From contig QANY01008108.1 of NCBI GenBank assembly GCA_003255025.1, positions 369,043 through 433,042 on the forward strand: DNA of 64,000 bases, given 5' to 3'. Numbering within the stretch: the stretch's first letter is position 1; every line of letters starts with the position of its first letter. The notes beneath the pieces were generated by a model. It had not been told where the DNA came from, made no database searches, and saw only the letters and a program-made list of their open reading frames with translations. Positions 22,132 to 34,110 of the stretch are shown piece after piece. This stretch comes from Datisca glomerata (taxonomy: Eukaryota > Streptophyta > Magnoliopsida > Cucurbitales > Datiscaceae). The translations under genes were made by a program, and so were the position numbers.

Positions 22132-22975
22132 TGTACATGGGTGCACCCCCGTCATTCATATGATTGACCGCTATAACTTTGACTCTCCTATGAACTACTG
22201 CCAAGTGTCTTTGACTTTTTGACGTGATTGCTCGATCCACATTAGTGAAGTGTATCTTATATTATTTTGTTCTTTCTATGTATTCTTTCATATCATTGTA
22301 ACCACTAAGTCAAGTGACAAAGACTTCAGTGGGTTTCTTGCCTGGGAACACATCTGGGGGCTGTGGTCTGGTAGGATTTGGACGAGGTTCACTATAGTGG
22401 AAAGTATATCCCTTCACCAGTTTGGCCTCTTTGAGGGTTATGGATGTGTCGTCTTCCCATTGCGTGAATGGACTTAGTTGTTAGGATATCTTTTGGGAGG
22501 GGTCTCAGACGAATACCGCCTATCTCATCATTGTGGTAGGCCCATAATTTATAATTATGAAAGATGATGAGTGGATGTTGCCGCCTCAACGAGCTTGTTG
22601 ATGTGTCATTACGTAGGGTCCAATGCCAATTAGACACTAGATTAATTGGAGTGGACCTCGCATGGAAGATTCTCTATAAATAAAGATCTTTCTTTCAGTG
22701 TAAAGGACTTTTGATACTTTTGAGACGTTTGATACTTTTAATACTTTTGGCATTGGCTTCATATTTTCACTTATTAGACTTGGAGAATTCTCTCTGAATT
22801 CCTTCTCCCAAGAGTATTTTTTCACCTTCTATAGATCGGCTCAAAATGCTCATCCTTCACCCTGTTAGATTTCAACATCCACTTTCCTAGGCTATATTTA
22901 TCATTTATTATGACTAGCTCACACCTGTAACTGCACTCAAGTGACGTCACGGTCACACCCTCTTAACTCCTGAAC
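22132..22975 (+). mobile_element. 5' LTR of gypsy-type retrotransposon X (copy 1)
   Basis: Starts TGTACATGGG and ends CTCCTGAACA, directly followed by a primer-binding site. Related LTRs lie at 29959-30431 (truncated), 39486-40416 (inverse) and 44254-45124, which fixes both ends. A TATA box (TATAAATA, 22675-22682) is followed by a short leader. The 844 bp are strongly diverged from the other copies, so the insertion is old. Confidence 0.85.
22675..22682 (+). promoter_or_regulatory. TATA box in the X LTR
   Basis: TATAAATA about 300 bp before the LTR end; the copy at 44798-44806 reads TATAAATAG at the same place. Conservation between diverged LTRs supports a promoter role. Confidence 0.6.
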
Positions 22976-22996
22976 ATTTGGCGACTCCACTGGGGA
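22976..22996 (+). promoter_or_regulatory. Primer-binding site of element X
   Basis: TTTGGCGACTCCACTGGGG immediately follows the LTR. This form is typical of Tat/Ogre-lineage Ty3/gypsy elements and differs from the TGGTATCAGAGC site used by most plant copia elements. The inverse copy at about 39468-39485 shows the same site with changes. Confidence 0.75.
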
Positions 22997-23460
22997 GTGA
23001 TCTGTCACTACAACTACAACTATTGTTGGATGTGGATTATCTATCTGTACTTGCTCTCGGATTGACAGTTACACAAGCTTACTAGTAAACTTGGCAGTAC
23101 ATGAGATGAATGAGAGTACTTCCTAGGAGCAGTCTACATACTGCACCTATACATGCACCTGTCAATGGTGTCTTGAGGCCTGTTACAACCACTAGCAATG
23201 AAAATATAGGCAATCCATGTAACCCTTCTCCAGTCATCATCACCTCCACTGTCACGATGCAAGTACTGTCAGTGCAGGAGATGAATGATGACTTTACGAA
23301 CATTTCACTTCTGAGCACTTGTAAAAGATGCTTCAAGCGGAGAAGTTATTCAAGTACATTGAGAAGATTGGTGGTGTAAAGGAATACACAATGCGCTTAT
23401 TGATGGTTTGGAACTATATGATATGACAATTCTATGCCTGACTAAAAAATGAAGAAAAAC
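22997..23460 (+). pseudogene. gag-proximal fragment of element X (copy 1)
   Basis: Translated, 23110-23379 contains NGVLRPVTTTSNENIGNPCN and PSPVIITSTVTMQV. The inverse copy at 38834-39485 encodes matching NGVLRPNTTADSENVGNPSN and PSPVIITHIVMMQV. Two diverged copies keeping one reading frame suggests a real coding region, presumably the start of gag given its place after the primer site. In this copy the frame breaks after about 90 codons, and no capsid, zinc-knuckle, protease or polymerase motif follows. Confidence 0.65.
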
Positions 23461-23699
23461 TCGGAACATATCTTAGAATCCAGCATAGAAAATATCATGA
23501 TGAAAGAGAAAAAATTTCACAACTTATGCTTTTTTTACTATTGCATGATGGTTGCAACAACGTTACAAACTTCCTTATATGATGTCTATCATATAATAAC
23601 TTTTACATAATGATTATTGAGTGATAGTTACAATGGTGCTCCATTTCATGGTGATTTTAGTTATTGGGTAAAAAAATTGAAAACAAAAAATCTAGCAAA

Positions 23700-23900
23700 A
23701 AAAAAAGCCTTTGCATGACCCCCCTTTGCATGACCCCTTTGCATGCCATATGCAAAGGCATCTTTTGACGCCTTTGCATCACACATGAAAAGGTGTCATT
23801 TACCACCTTTGTATCACATTTACAAAGGCGTCCAGATTCCTTTGCATCACACATGCCAAGGCGTCAATGATGCATTTGCATCACATGTGTTCCGCCAGTG
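23700..23900. repeat. Cluster of CCTTTGCAT / ATGCAAAGG palindromes (a)
   Basis: Five to six imperfect inverted repeats with arms CCTTTGCAT and ATGCAAAGG around 5-12 nt, for example near 23738. They are separated by CGTC or GTGTC and repeat about every 37 bp. The block lies in the duplicated part of element X. Confidence 0.7.
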
Positions 23901-24545
23901 TTCTGACACCATTGTACAACCCGTGCAATCAATACTATGTCGTGTTCTTATGATGCTATTTTTTTATATTGTGATTAATCGCATCGACTCCATTGCATAT
24001 CAGGAATTATATTCTCTTATAAAATTACATTTTTCATGCCACTACATCCAGTGTATATTGGTGTCTATATTGCGTCAGCATAATATCACAAATGTACGTT
24101 GCTAACGAATGGATAAATTCTAATAAGTCTTTACCTATTTACTATTGTTGTCAAATTATTTTATTTAATCTTTATATATGCTCATTTTTTTTTATTTGTC
24201 TTCACTATTTACTAATTTTCTTTAAAAACAATATTTGCGTGCGAGGTACGCGATGATGAAACTATGTTACTGCAATTCTATTCATCTCAACAATCGTGAC
24301 TTCTCCAAATTAAGAAAAGGTCATGAACATATCATGAACTCTAGTAAAAAAATCCTCTCATTTCACAACTCATACTTTTTTATGTCTATTGCATGATGGT
24401 TGCAATAAAGCTATAAAATTCCTTACATGATGTGTATCGCATAACAATGCTCCAATTACATGATGATTTTGGTTATAATATGAAAAATAATATATTTCTT
24501 TGTGAAATAAAAATTGAAAAATAAAAAAAAATAGTGTTAAAAAAA

Positions 24546-24640
24546 TACCTTTGCATGTGTCATGCAAAGCGTGTTGCAAAGGCGTCCAATGATGCCTTTG
24601 CATGCCAAATGCGAGGTGTTCTGACACCTCGGATGTTCCG
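24546..24640. repeat. Cluster of CCTTTGCAT / ATGCAAAGG palindromes (b)
   Basis: A shorter cluster of the same palindrome in the second 847-bp unit, including CCTTTGCATGTGTCATGCAA. TGTTC(C/T)G(A/C)CACC follows in both clusters. Confidence 0.65.
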
Positions 24641-24720
24641 ACACCGCTATATAGTACGTAAAGTCGGTACTCCACCGTGTCCTTATCATGCTATATTCTT
24701 TTTATGTTGTGGTTAATTGT

Positions 24721-25449
24721 TTAAGATTTTAATATTATTAATATTCATTAGCTATTAGTAGCACCTTAATTATACTAAAATATCATTTAAGTTAAGAAAA
24801 ATGCAACGGGGATATATGAAAGCTCAAATAATTGGTAGTTGATTGGTTATAATAGTGTTGTAATTAATTAATAGTAATAGAGTAATATTTCATAGTTTAA
24901 TAGAATTATAATTTGATACTTTTAACTAAAATAAATATAATATATTTATAATACTTGTTTGACAAGAGTTGGGTATGAATACATGGATACATCATTTAAA
25001 ACACAACTCAACTGTTTTCAAAGAAAAACTTTCAACGGTATTGTAATTGTAAAAAAGTCATATAAGAGTAAATTTAGAATTACATAAACACTACTATTTA
25101 ACAATATATGAGAAATGTATTATTATTTTTAAGATTTTACATATATTTTTTTAGGATTATATAGTTAGTAGTATATGCAATATACAAATTATAGTTAAAT
25201 CGAAAAGTTACTTAGAAGACAAATTATAATAGAATTAAAAGCAAGAAATGCGTTGATAAATTTTATAAATGTACCGTTAGAAGACAACGTAGTATTACAA
25301 ATGTATGATGCTAATGACTAAATTAGTTATAAACTTTTATTTATTTAATATTGACACCTAATCATTATTTATGAACTTCGAATATGCATATTTGAGTATT
25401 TATCTCTTTTACAAAATTTACTCATTCTCCTTAAAAAATTGATTTTATG
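24721..25449. other. AT-rich internal sequence of element X
   Basis: No coding potential or known motif. The end (25296-25449) resembles 24090-24245 and so belongs to the repeat structure of the element. Confidence 0.45.
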
Positions 25450-25980
25450 AGGTACTCAACATGGAACTGCACTGCCACATTCCACCTGCACCTATCATTG
25501 CCCTGCAACAACACATTTGTCACTTCATGTCATAGCGTTCATGCAAATACACTACACCTGCCACCATGCTGCCATAGTTCATTTGTCATTACATTGTGAT
25601 AGCATATCTAACACTACTCGCACTTGCAATTGCGCTGCCATGGCAAATCTACAATTATGTTCCCGTAGCATAAATGTCACAAATGCCAAGAAGATGCCCC
25701 ATGATATGATTTACAAAGTGAGCAACATGCAACTGCGCCGCCACAACCTACTTGTAACGCAACTGCCACATTATACAACTACGCTGCCACAACACACCTG
25801 GCATTGTGCTACCATAACATACATTCTGTTACGCTACCATAACATGCCTATCGGTACTCTTTCATAGAACATCAGTCACTCTATTCTCAAAGCACAATTA
25901 CCGCTATGCTACCATAGCATACCTGTCACTACACTTTCATAGCACACCCACGAGAAGCCACCCATAGTACACCTATGAAG
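25450..25980. repeat. Degenerate minisatellite, unit about 25-30 bp
   Basis: Long series of variants of GCTGCCATAGCACACCTGTC (for example GCTACCATAACATACATTCT, GCTGCCACAACACACCTGGC and CTGCCATAGTTCATTTGTC). At least fifteen units can be followed. The strand is open for 116 codons at 25517-25867 only because the unit lacks stops, so I do not call a gene. Confidence 0.7.
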
Positions 25981-28291
25981 GAACCTCTTACAAATCATCA
26001 ACGACATAATTATTATATATCAAGATGATGCCCCATGACGTGATCTACAAAGATACCTCTCGTGACATCTTACAATGATGCCTCATGTGATATTTTGCAC
26101 ACTACGACGGTACCTCCCATGAAGCGTGCGGCGCACGCCCTTATGCTGGTACATCTATCACGTTGATGTACTCTTTCACACTAGTACATTCATGATAACA
26201 AGCACAGATCAAGCCCATAGAAAGCAGACTCTTGCACTAGCTCACCTATGCCAATGACATATCTCACGGTCATTTAGAATGATTATTTCATTTCTCCAGG
26301 GAATGATTGTTTATTTTGCCAAGTGCATATATGGTAACAAAAAATTATCACAAAGTGTATACTAGAACTTGACGTATCTCAACTATCTATGTCAGTGGTA
26401 GCTACTTTACCAGCAAGCTTTGTCAGCATCTTTAGATTTGAGCCAAAGAAGGCTTGCCAATTTACCTTCAAGCTCAAATTTTTCCAATAGATTTTCATGG
26501 TTCAGAATAGTGCAAGAATGTGAGATACTTTAGGACCCTATATCAAAATCAAGTTTTGCAAGATACTATTTCACTGGCAATGTGTACTATAAAAAAGAAT
26601 ATTGGCCTTCCCTTCTTCATGTTTAGATATGTTAAGAGTGGCCGAATGGGTCAGAATAATCATCATCATTCATTCTTTCACTTGAGTGATACTATTTTTC
26701 GTTCACACAAAGGTTGATGCCCATGTCAAACACAAGCCACAAGTTCTCTGACATGTAATCAAAAGTTATGACAACTCCATGACCACACTTGTGGCAAGTG
26801 ATCAAACTATGATAAGATGAACATTTAACCCTTGATGACACAATTGCACTGTTAACAAATGTTACAATCTCATGACATCCCAATAATCACTTTGAGTTAT
26901 GGTGGACCTGATCAGTGAGGCAATACAAATTGTCAAAGAATACATGAGCTAAAATGACTTTCCGTCATATTGCCAATCTAGTTTTCATCACAAACACGTG
27001 AGTATTTATCATCTTGAAGGGAACCCATTTGACATTAAAATAATCATAAGCTCCATTTAAGCTAAGAAACAATGAAATGACCCAAACACATACTACTGGG
27101 AAGTTTGACAATGTGATTATGGTTCACACGCAACATGGGTAATAATAATGCAATGACTAGAATGGGAGGTGACATTACTTTGAAGCATGTGGCGTGACAG
27201 CTATAGTGCAATAAGGCCAGATAGTTCCACCTTCACGTTTTGAAATTATGGGCATTTTTTTTAAACTTCCACTGTTTTGTTTTTTTAGTCGAAGTAGTAG
27301 CGTCTTTGAAGAAGTGGAAAATATGTAGTCTGAAGAAATGAAAAAGATATAGTCTTCCCACTCTCACCACTAGGACACTATTTTGGTATGATTCCTAATT
27401 GGTAATGGGAGATATAAGGAGGTCACCATGCATGTCTTGTAAGAGTGATATTGATTCAACACCTATATATTCCAAGCTCCTACTCTCCTGCTTCGACACG
27501 AAGTGGGGTCTAAAAAATATATCATCCTCGACGGTTTTCTCCGCACCATGAATCAAACAAGCGCCCATTGCATGTGTCATATTTTTGCACCAACTGTAGC
27601 TCCTCGTGACGGCAATGGCATCGGTTTGCCAACCTGAGACTTCAAAATGAAGATTTTTATTAGTTGTACCCAGATCGCATGCCATCATGACAAGTCATTT
27701 CTGTATTGTATCTCTACACTGAATGAGGCACAATATTTTATTACTAGGTTTGAAAATTCTCATTATTACAACGTACTACAGATCCAACATAAAGATCATA
27801 GTCACACACTCAGTGTCGTATAATCATATTACATCCTCACACTATCCAATCATGTTATATTCCTCCTTGACTCAAGAATTTTCGTGATTGCAAAAATAAT
27901 ACAAATGTGTCCGCTCGAATAATGAAAACAATAATTTTAAGAAGAATACATGCCATCACAACTATACTTATCAAGATTTGAGGGGCCTTCATCAAGTAAC
28001 CTCACTAGCACGAACAAAGAAGATGTACAAGTTTAGTTGTTACACACTAAACTTGCACATGAGACTAATATATGTGGCATATTAAACAGCCAAGCTTTCA
28101 TCATCCAAGGCCCCCTTCCCTCTTCTTATATCTCAGTATTGTCCTTATTAGAGGAAATATTTTTTATGTTAATTCTACACACCATGGTAACAAAATTAAC
28201 CATGTATGGTGCCTCAAGCAGAGTATCTCAGGTCAATTGATGTCGGGGTGACGAAAAAATCACCTTAACATGCAAGTTGATGATTAATCGT
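25981..28291 (+). mobile_element. Internal non-coding part of element X
   Basis: No gag or polymerase motif in any frame. 26010-26110 holds short repeats of GATG(A/C)C(T/C)CATG. 26190-26240 (TTCATGATAACAAGCACAGA and on) recurs at 43710-43770, which ties the stretch to element X. 26270-26400 contains a diverged single copy of the 111-bp unit found at 28292. The minus strand is open at 27395-27688 (97 codons) without recognisable similarity. Confidence 0.5.
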
Positions 28292-28770
28292 CAGGTACAT
28301 CCGTGGTAACGACAAATTATCATACAGTGTATACTGGGTCTGGAAGTTTCTCATCTCTAAGTTGCATGTTACAGGTAACTTAGAATGAGTATTCACTTCG
28401 CCAGGTACGCTCGTGGTAACGACAAATTATCATGCGGTGTATGTTGGGCCTAAACGTTTCTCATCTCTAAGTTGCCTGTTACAGGACACTTAGAATGAGT
28501 ATTTCACTTCGCCAGGTACTCCTGTGGTAACGAAAATTTATCATGCAGTGTGTGCTGGGTCTAGACGTTTCTCATCTCTAAGTTGCCTGTTACAGGTCAC
28601 TTAGAATGAATATTTCACTTTTCCAGGTATGCCTATGGTAATGACAAATTAATACGAGGTCTATGCTGGGACTGGACGTTTCCTATCTCTAAGTGCGCTC
28701 GCGGTCACTTGGAACGAATAGATGATTCTTATCTCTAAGTCTAGCTATCACATGTCATTTGGAATAAGTA
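28292..28770. repeat. 111-bp tandem repeat, about 4.3 units
   Basis: CAGGTA(C/T) followed by (C/T)GTGGTAACGA starts units at 28292, 28402, 28513 and 28624. Each unit carries AATTATCAT, TTTCTCATCTCTAAGTTGC, TGTTACAGG and CACTTAGAATGA. The last unit decays toward 28770. A diverged unit lies at 26270-26400. Confidence 0.88.
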
Positions 28771-29300
28771 TTTCACTTTTCCATGAACACTTATAGTAAT
28801 TATAATGTGCATGTAAAATAATCACTCATTGATACACTATGGAAAATAACTTAGAATATCACTCGACATTATCACATGATGTCTTTATGTTTAACTTGAT
28901 GATAGTTTCATCGTCCTCATATGATATTTGATATTATGATTTTGATGTTATCACATGCTGACACCAATCCATTGTATGCGCCTTGATGTTATCATATATT
29001 ATCGTAGGATGTCATTACTTGATGTTATTATTTACTGATATAAATGACATCCTTATATAATGGTACTTACAATTATGAAACTTTTATGCGGTCATGAATT
29101 CTCCTCCAAACGCGGAACTTGACTGTTGAAACATGATTCATTAAAAAGAATGAATTCGCTGAAACTTTAAATAAGTTGGTAAACATTTCACCATTAGGCC
29201 AACATATGAAAATATGTCTATGATCTTTCAGATTTGGCCATAACGGGTGGTTTAAATGTTCATGCATATATAAATGCCTTTCTTAGGAAATTTCATTATG
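28771..29300 (+). mobile_element. 3' internal part of element X before the conserved frame
   Basis: AT-rich. From about 28976 (CCTTGATGTTATCATATATT) it is repeated at 37922, so this is element sequence. No gene seen. Confidence 0.55.
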
Positions 29301-29700
29301 TTTTCATGCATATATGCACCTTCTTAGGCAATATCATGCAAGTTTTTACGTATTTGTGCCTTCAAAGGGTGAATCATCTGAGGATGACACTTTAGGTAAT
29401 ATTATTTTATTTACTTTAGGAAGTTTCATCCACACTATTATTCTTATCATTGAAAGAGCAAATATGTTTACATATTTGGAAAACTTTCCAGATAACATCA
29501 CGGAATGCGATCCACTAGTAGATGTTATAACCACATTGTCAAACATTATCATTCACATGCAAGTAAATTGGCTATGATGTATACGTACTTGATTATATCA
29601 ATCATCATACCACGTGGATATGCAAAAATATTACAAACATGCGTTCGTTACATCTATTGTCATATATATCTAGTTGCATTAATGTCATATTTTTGAAAGT
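29301..29700 (+). pseudogene. Conserved reading frame of element X, copy 1 (frame broken)
   Basis: I do not recognise this protein. From about 29314 it reads ...LRQYHASFYVFVPSKGE, EDDTLGNIILFTLG, a hydrophobic segment (SFIHTIILII) and LENFPDNITECD. It then shifts frame because a short stretch (TATATCT) present in the other copies is missing, and continues as SRCYNHIVKHYHSHASK and a second hydrophobic segment MMYTYLIISIIIP up to 29696. The same product is encoded at 38203-38598 and in part at 43775-44030. It lies between the tandem repeats and the polypurine tract, where some plant retrotransposons carry an extra, sometimes env-like, frame. Two hydrophobic segments hint at a membrane protein. 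An alternative frame is also open, so coding status is uncertain. Confidence 0.4.
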
Positions 29701-29944
29701 TCATGTGTCCCCTTAAACATTATGGCATATGTTCCTCACATGGGTACTGAGGCTAAATGAAAGTAATTGGTACATCATCATATCCAACTTGGGGCTATAG
29801 CAACAAAGATGACCTTACATGATAGATTCAGTGGAGAAACATTTGTCATCAAAGTTGAACATCTCACAATTCGATGTTTCATAAAGAAATATTACAACAC
29901 ACACTGAGACAATGTACAAGTTCAACTGCTACACATTTTAACTT

Positions 29945-29958
29945 GCAGAGGGGACTAA
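29945..29958 (+). promoter_or_regulatory. Polypurine tract of element X
   Basis: GCAGAGGGGACTAA directly precedes the LTR start TGTACAT. The copy at 44240-44253 is degraded. This is the expected site for plus-strand priming. Confidence 0.65.
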
Positions 29959-30431
29959 TGTACATTGGTGCACGCACGTCATCCACATGGTTTCACGATA
30001 ACTTTGACTCTCCTATGAACTACTATCAAGTGTCAACTTTGACTTTTCAACGTGATTGCTCGATCCACGTCAACGAAGTGTATCTTATATTATTTTGTTC
30101 TCTCTATGTATTCATTCATATCATTGTAACCACTAAGTCAGGTGACAAAGATTTCAGTGGATTCCTTGCCTTGGAAAACATCTTGGAGTTATGGTCAGAT
30201 AGGATTTGAACGAGGTTCACCATACTGGAAAGTATATCCCTTCACCAGTATGGTCTCTTTGTGAGCTATGGACTTGTCATCTTCCCATTGCGTGAAGAGA
30301 CTTAGTTGTTAGGATATCCCTCGGGAAGTATCCCAGACGAATATTCCTTATCTCATCATTGTGATGGGCCCATAATTTACAATTTTGACAAATGATGACT
30401 GGATGTTGCCACCTCAATGAGCTTGTTTTCA
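29959..30431 (+). mobile_element. 3' LTR of element X (copy 1), cut off at the Y junction
   Basis: Begins TGTACATTGGTGCA and matches 22132 onward up to GAGCTTGTT. At about 30431 the sequence changes to copia Y internal DNA, whereas the other X LTRs continue with GATGTGTCATTACG. The rest of this LTR is not found downstream in the same orientation. Together with 22132-22975 it defines one X element of about 8.3 kb with no polymerase. Confidence 0.75.
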
Positions 30432-31100
30432 TCCCCCTAAGGAAAGTTTTGAGGTGTACCAATACCAAGGTTGGACTTCTTAAGAAGATAGGAGGAAGTG
30501 ATGTAGTTTAGTTTTGATCGACCCTAAGGCGACATATTCTAAACGAAGTCATGAAATCTGAAATGATGGGTTACACTCACAAAGTCACAATTAAGCTTTC
30601 ATGTGAATAGTTGTGACTTGACCAGACAAGTGACACCTTATTGTTAAAAGAGAAAAAAATGAGATATTTTAAGTTTTAATTAATAAGGATGAGAATGTCT
30701 CATAGACAGTCTGAGGTTAATCTGACCGACCCTTAGGCGGGACATTAATCGTTGGGTTATTTTATCGTAAATGCTAAAATTATATGTTTATTACGACGTC
30801 ATTCATGCAACACGTTTAATTTTTGAATTCTAGATATTTATCAATTATATTGAATCATGTATGTTTTAAATTTCAGTTATCAATATTCTGTCTACCATGG
30901 GCAACCCTGTTACAGCTTTACTCGCTCTTAAGAAATTGAATGGTGGTAATTTCATACGTTAAAAATTAAATATGAACTTAATGCTGATTTGTGAGAACCA
31001 TAAGTTCGTTCTTACTAAGTAATTTCTTGAGGAGCCCACTACTAATGCCCCTAAGAATGTTAAGGACAAATATAATGTTTGGATCATATCAAACAACAAG

Positions 31101-32159
31101 GTGAAGTGTTACATGCTTGTGAGCATGAATGATGTTCTGAGAACCAAGCATGAAAGCATGGAGACTGCCTATGAGATTATGGAATCTTTACATGCAATAT
31201 TTGGGAAGCAGTCTGATCAAAGTCATCATGAGGCCACTAGAAACTATATGACAACTAAGATGAGGAAGGGTACTTCTGTTCAAGAACATGTTTTGAAGAT
31301 GATCAACATAATGCACGAGACAGAAGTACATGGGGTGACTATTGATGAACGAACTCAAGTTAGCATCATACTAGAGTCGCTTATACCAGACTTTTCTGTG
31401 TTCACTACCAACTATGTTATGAACAAGTTACAATTCAACATGACTCAATTGTTGAATGAACTGCAGACTTTTGAGTCACTCAACCTTAGAATGACCAAAG
31501 AGGGTGAGGCAAATGTTGTCGAACAAAAACTTTCTGCCAATATTGTTGAGAACAAGAAAAGGAAGAAGAACAATGGTAAGGGCAAGAGTAAGAACAAAAG
31601 AGTAAAGAAAGCCAAGACATCGCAGAAAGCCAAGAAGGACAAGAAAGACAACAAGCCCAAAGGAAAGTGTTTCCACTGTGGGGTTGAATGTCATTGGAAG
31701 AGAAACTGTAACAAGTATCTCTCTGAGCTGAAAAAGAAAGGTAAATCTATAGTTAAAGTTTATTTAGTAGAATATGATTTTTCATCCTGGATACTTGATT
31801 CAGGAGCCACTAACCATGTATGTTCTTCTTTGCAGATGCTTGATTCATCAAGGGAGTTGGCTGATGGCGAGGTCATTTTGAGAGTTGGCAGTGGTGCACT
31901 AGTGTCAGCTAAAGCATTAGAGACAATCCGTTTACTTTTTGGATATAATTACTTAGTTTTGAATTATGTTTATTATATTCCTGATTTTTTGAGGAATTTG
32001 ATTTCTCTTTCATTTTTTCAAGAACAATTATTTGAAGTTTCTTTCATTAATAAAGAGTTTATTATTTCTAAGAATGGATTCGATATCTTTCATGCTAAAA
32101 TTATAAACAGACTGTATATGCTTAGACGGACTGAACGCGGGTTAAATAATTTAGAATGA
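31101..32159 (+). pseudogene. Y gag and protease segment
   Basis: Longest intact stretch of the element (352 codons). Residues 1 to about 130 are a UBN2-type gag domain (TAYEIMESLHAIFGKQS). A Lys-rich stretch follows, then a CCHC zinc knuckle (CFHCGVECHWKRNC, CX2CX4HX4C) near residue 190 and the aspartic protease active site WILDSGATNHVCS near residue 230. The frame ends at 32159 just before the GAG-pre-integrase region. Confidence 0.9.
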
Positions 32160-32189
32160 TTTAAACTAGCAAAACCTAAAAATAACAAA

Positions 32190-32970
32190 CGAAAAATAGT
32201 TACTCATGATGATAATACATATTTATGGCATCTTAGGTAGTGACATATTAATCTAGATAGGTTAAACAGGTTAACAAATCATGATGATTTGTAAGAACAA
32301 AATTTGGAACTTGTCTTGTTTGTGAATCCTGTCTAGAGTGTAAAATGACCAAGAGACCTTTCACAGGAAAGGTCCAAAGAGCCAAGGAACCACTTGAGTT
32401 AGTACATAATGATGTATGTGGACCGATCAATGTACAAGCTAGAGGTGGGTATCAATATTTTGTCACTTTCATTGACGACTACTTAAGATATGGTTATAGT
32501 TACCTAATGTATTGAAAGTCTGAAACTTTTGGAAAGTTTAAAGACTCTAAGGTTGAAGCTGAAAAGCAATTAGGTAAATCATTCGAAACCTTTCGATCCG
32601 ATCGAGGTGGTGAGTACTTGGATTTAGAATTCAAGGATTATTTGTGCTGGAGTGTGGAATCCTATCCCAACTTACAGCACCCGGAACATCATAGCAAAAT
32701 GGTGTTGCAGGGAGGAGAAATCGAACCTTATTAGATATGGTTAGGTCGATGTTAAACTACTCATCATTGTCACTTACATTTTTGGGATATGTGCTATACA
32801 CGACAACTTACATTTTGACTGTAGTGCCCTTTAAGTCTCTAAGCAATACGCCTTTAGAGTTATGGAATGACTCCAAACCTAGTTTGCGTCATTTCCGCGT
32901 ATGGGGGTGTCCAGCTCACGTTCTTAAAATCAAGACCGGAAAGTTTGACTCAAGGTTTGAGGTATGAATA
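32190..32970 (+). pseudogene. Y integrase segment (broken)
   Basis: Pieces of GAG-pre-integrase and the integrase core are readable: LELVHNDVCGPI, GGYQYFVTFIDDY (two of the acidic residues) and FRSDRGGEYL, then WGCPAHVLK of the integrase C-terminal part at about 32908. Stops interrupt the frame at several points, including after SYLMY. Confidence 0.85.
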
Positions 32971-33299
32971 TTCGTTGACTATTCGCTAGAGACTAGATGT
33001 GGGTACTTTTATAGTCACAATGATCAAAATGTGTTTGTGTCGACAAATGTAATATTTCTTGAGTATGACTATATGAAAAACTACAAACCTCGTAGCAAAG
33101 TATTTCTCGAGGAATTAGCGACTGATGAGATCAAACCACCTTCAATTTCTACTGGTAAATGAAAATCAGAGAAACCACAGTTCCTCAAAGGAAATCCCAG
33201 TGCAATGTCGTAGTGGGAGGGTTGTGAGACAATCAGTTTGCTACAAACTAGAGGCACATGTCCTATTATAATACACTAATAAGGATGATCCATTATCTT

Positions 33300-34110
33300 A
33301 TGAAGAAGCAATGGATGATCCTGAAAGGAAGAAATGGCAAGATGCTTTAAACTAGGAAATGAAATCTGTGTATTCTAATTCCATATGAGAACTTCTAAAT
33401 CCACTTGAAGAAGTCAGACCCATTGGATGTAAATGGATCTTAAAAAAAATAGGTGCAGATGGAAAAGTAGAGACTTTCAAGGCACGGTCAGTAGCCAAGG
33501 GCTATACACAAAGGGAGGTAGTCGATTATGAAGAAACATTCTCCCCTGTGGCCATGCTAAAATCTATTCACATCCTTTTGTACATAGCCGCTAGTTTTGA
33601 CTATGAGATATGGCAAATAGACGTCAAGATAGCTTTTTTGAATGGCTCTCTTGAAGAAAACATCTATATGATGCAACTAGAAGGGTTCGTACAAAAAGGG
33701 CAAGATCAGAAAGTATACAAGTAGCTTAAATCCATTTATGGATTAAAGCAAGCATCTAGATCTTAGAATCTTACCTTTAATGAGATTATAAAGTCTTATG
33801 GTTTTGAGTAAAATGTTGACGAAACCTATGTTTATAAATACACTAAAGATAAGATAGTGGTTTTCTTAGTTCTTTATGTTGATGATATTCTACTCATTGG
33901 GAATGATGTAGAAACTTTGTCAAAAGTAAAGAAGTGGTTACCTGAAAAATTTCAAATGAAATATTTGAGAGAAGCGAGCTATATTCTAGGGATCCAAATC
34001 CTAAGGGATAGAAAGAACAAGTTCTTGTCACTTTCTTTGACATCTTATATTGATAAGGTGTTGGAGAGATTCTTTATGGAGAATTCTGAGAAAGGTCAAT
34101 AACCGACCAG
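33300..34110 (+). pseudogene. Y reverse transcriptase segment (broken)
   Basis: Readable RT blocks: GCKWILKKIGADGKVE, FSPVAMLKSI, IWQIDVKIAFLNGSLEE, SIYGLKQASR and the catalytic LYVDDILLIGND at about 33875. The last 81 codons (33857-34102) are an open stretch. Stops occur after KVYK and SRS and elsewhere. Confidence 0.9.

Larger units (their letters stand above)
23514..24720. repeat. Tandem duplication, unit about 847 bp, inside element X
   Basis: TTTCACAACT(T/C)AT at 23514 and 24361 starts two stretches that share TTGCATGATGGTTGCAA, TTCCTTA(T/C)ATGATGT and GGTGCTCC-like segments, then the palindrome clusters below. The second copy is incomplete. A third, weaker match (ACAAATGTA...GAGGTACTC) ends near 25455. 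Confidence 0.65.

Noticed and set aside
31445..31694. Two minus-strand frames inside the Y gag
   Set aside because: They are shadows of the Lys-rich gag segment on the plus strand.
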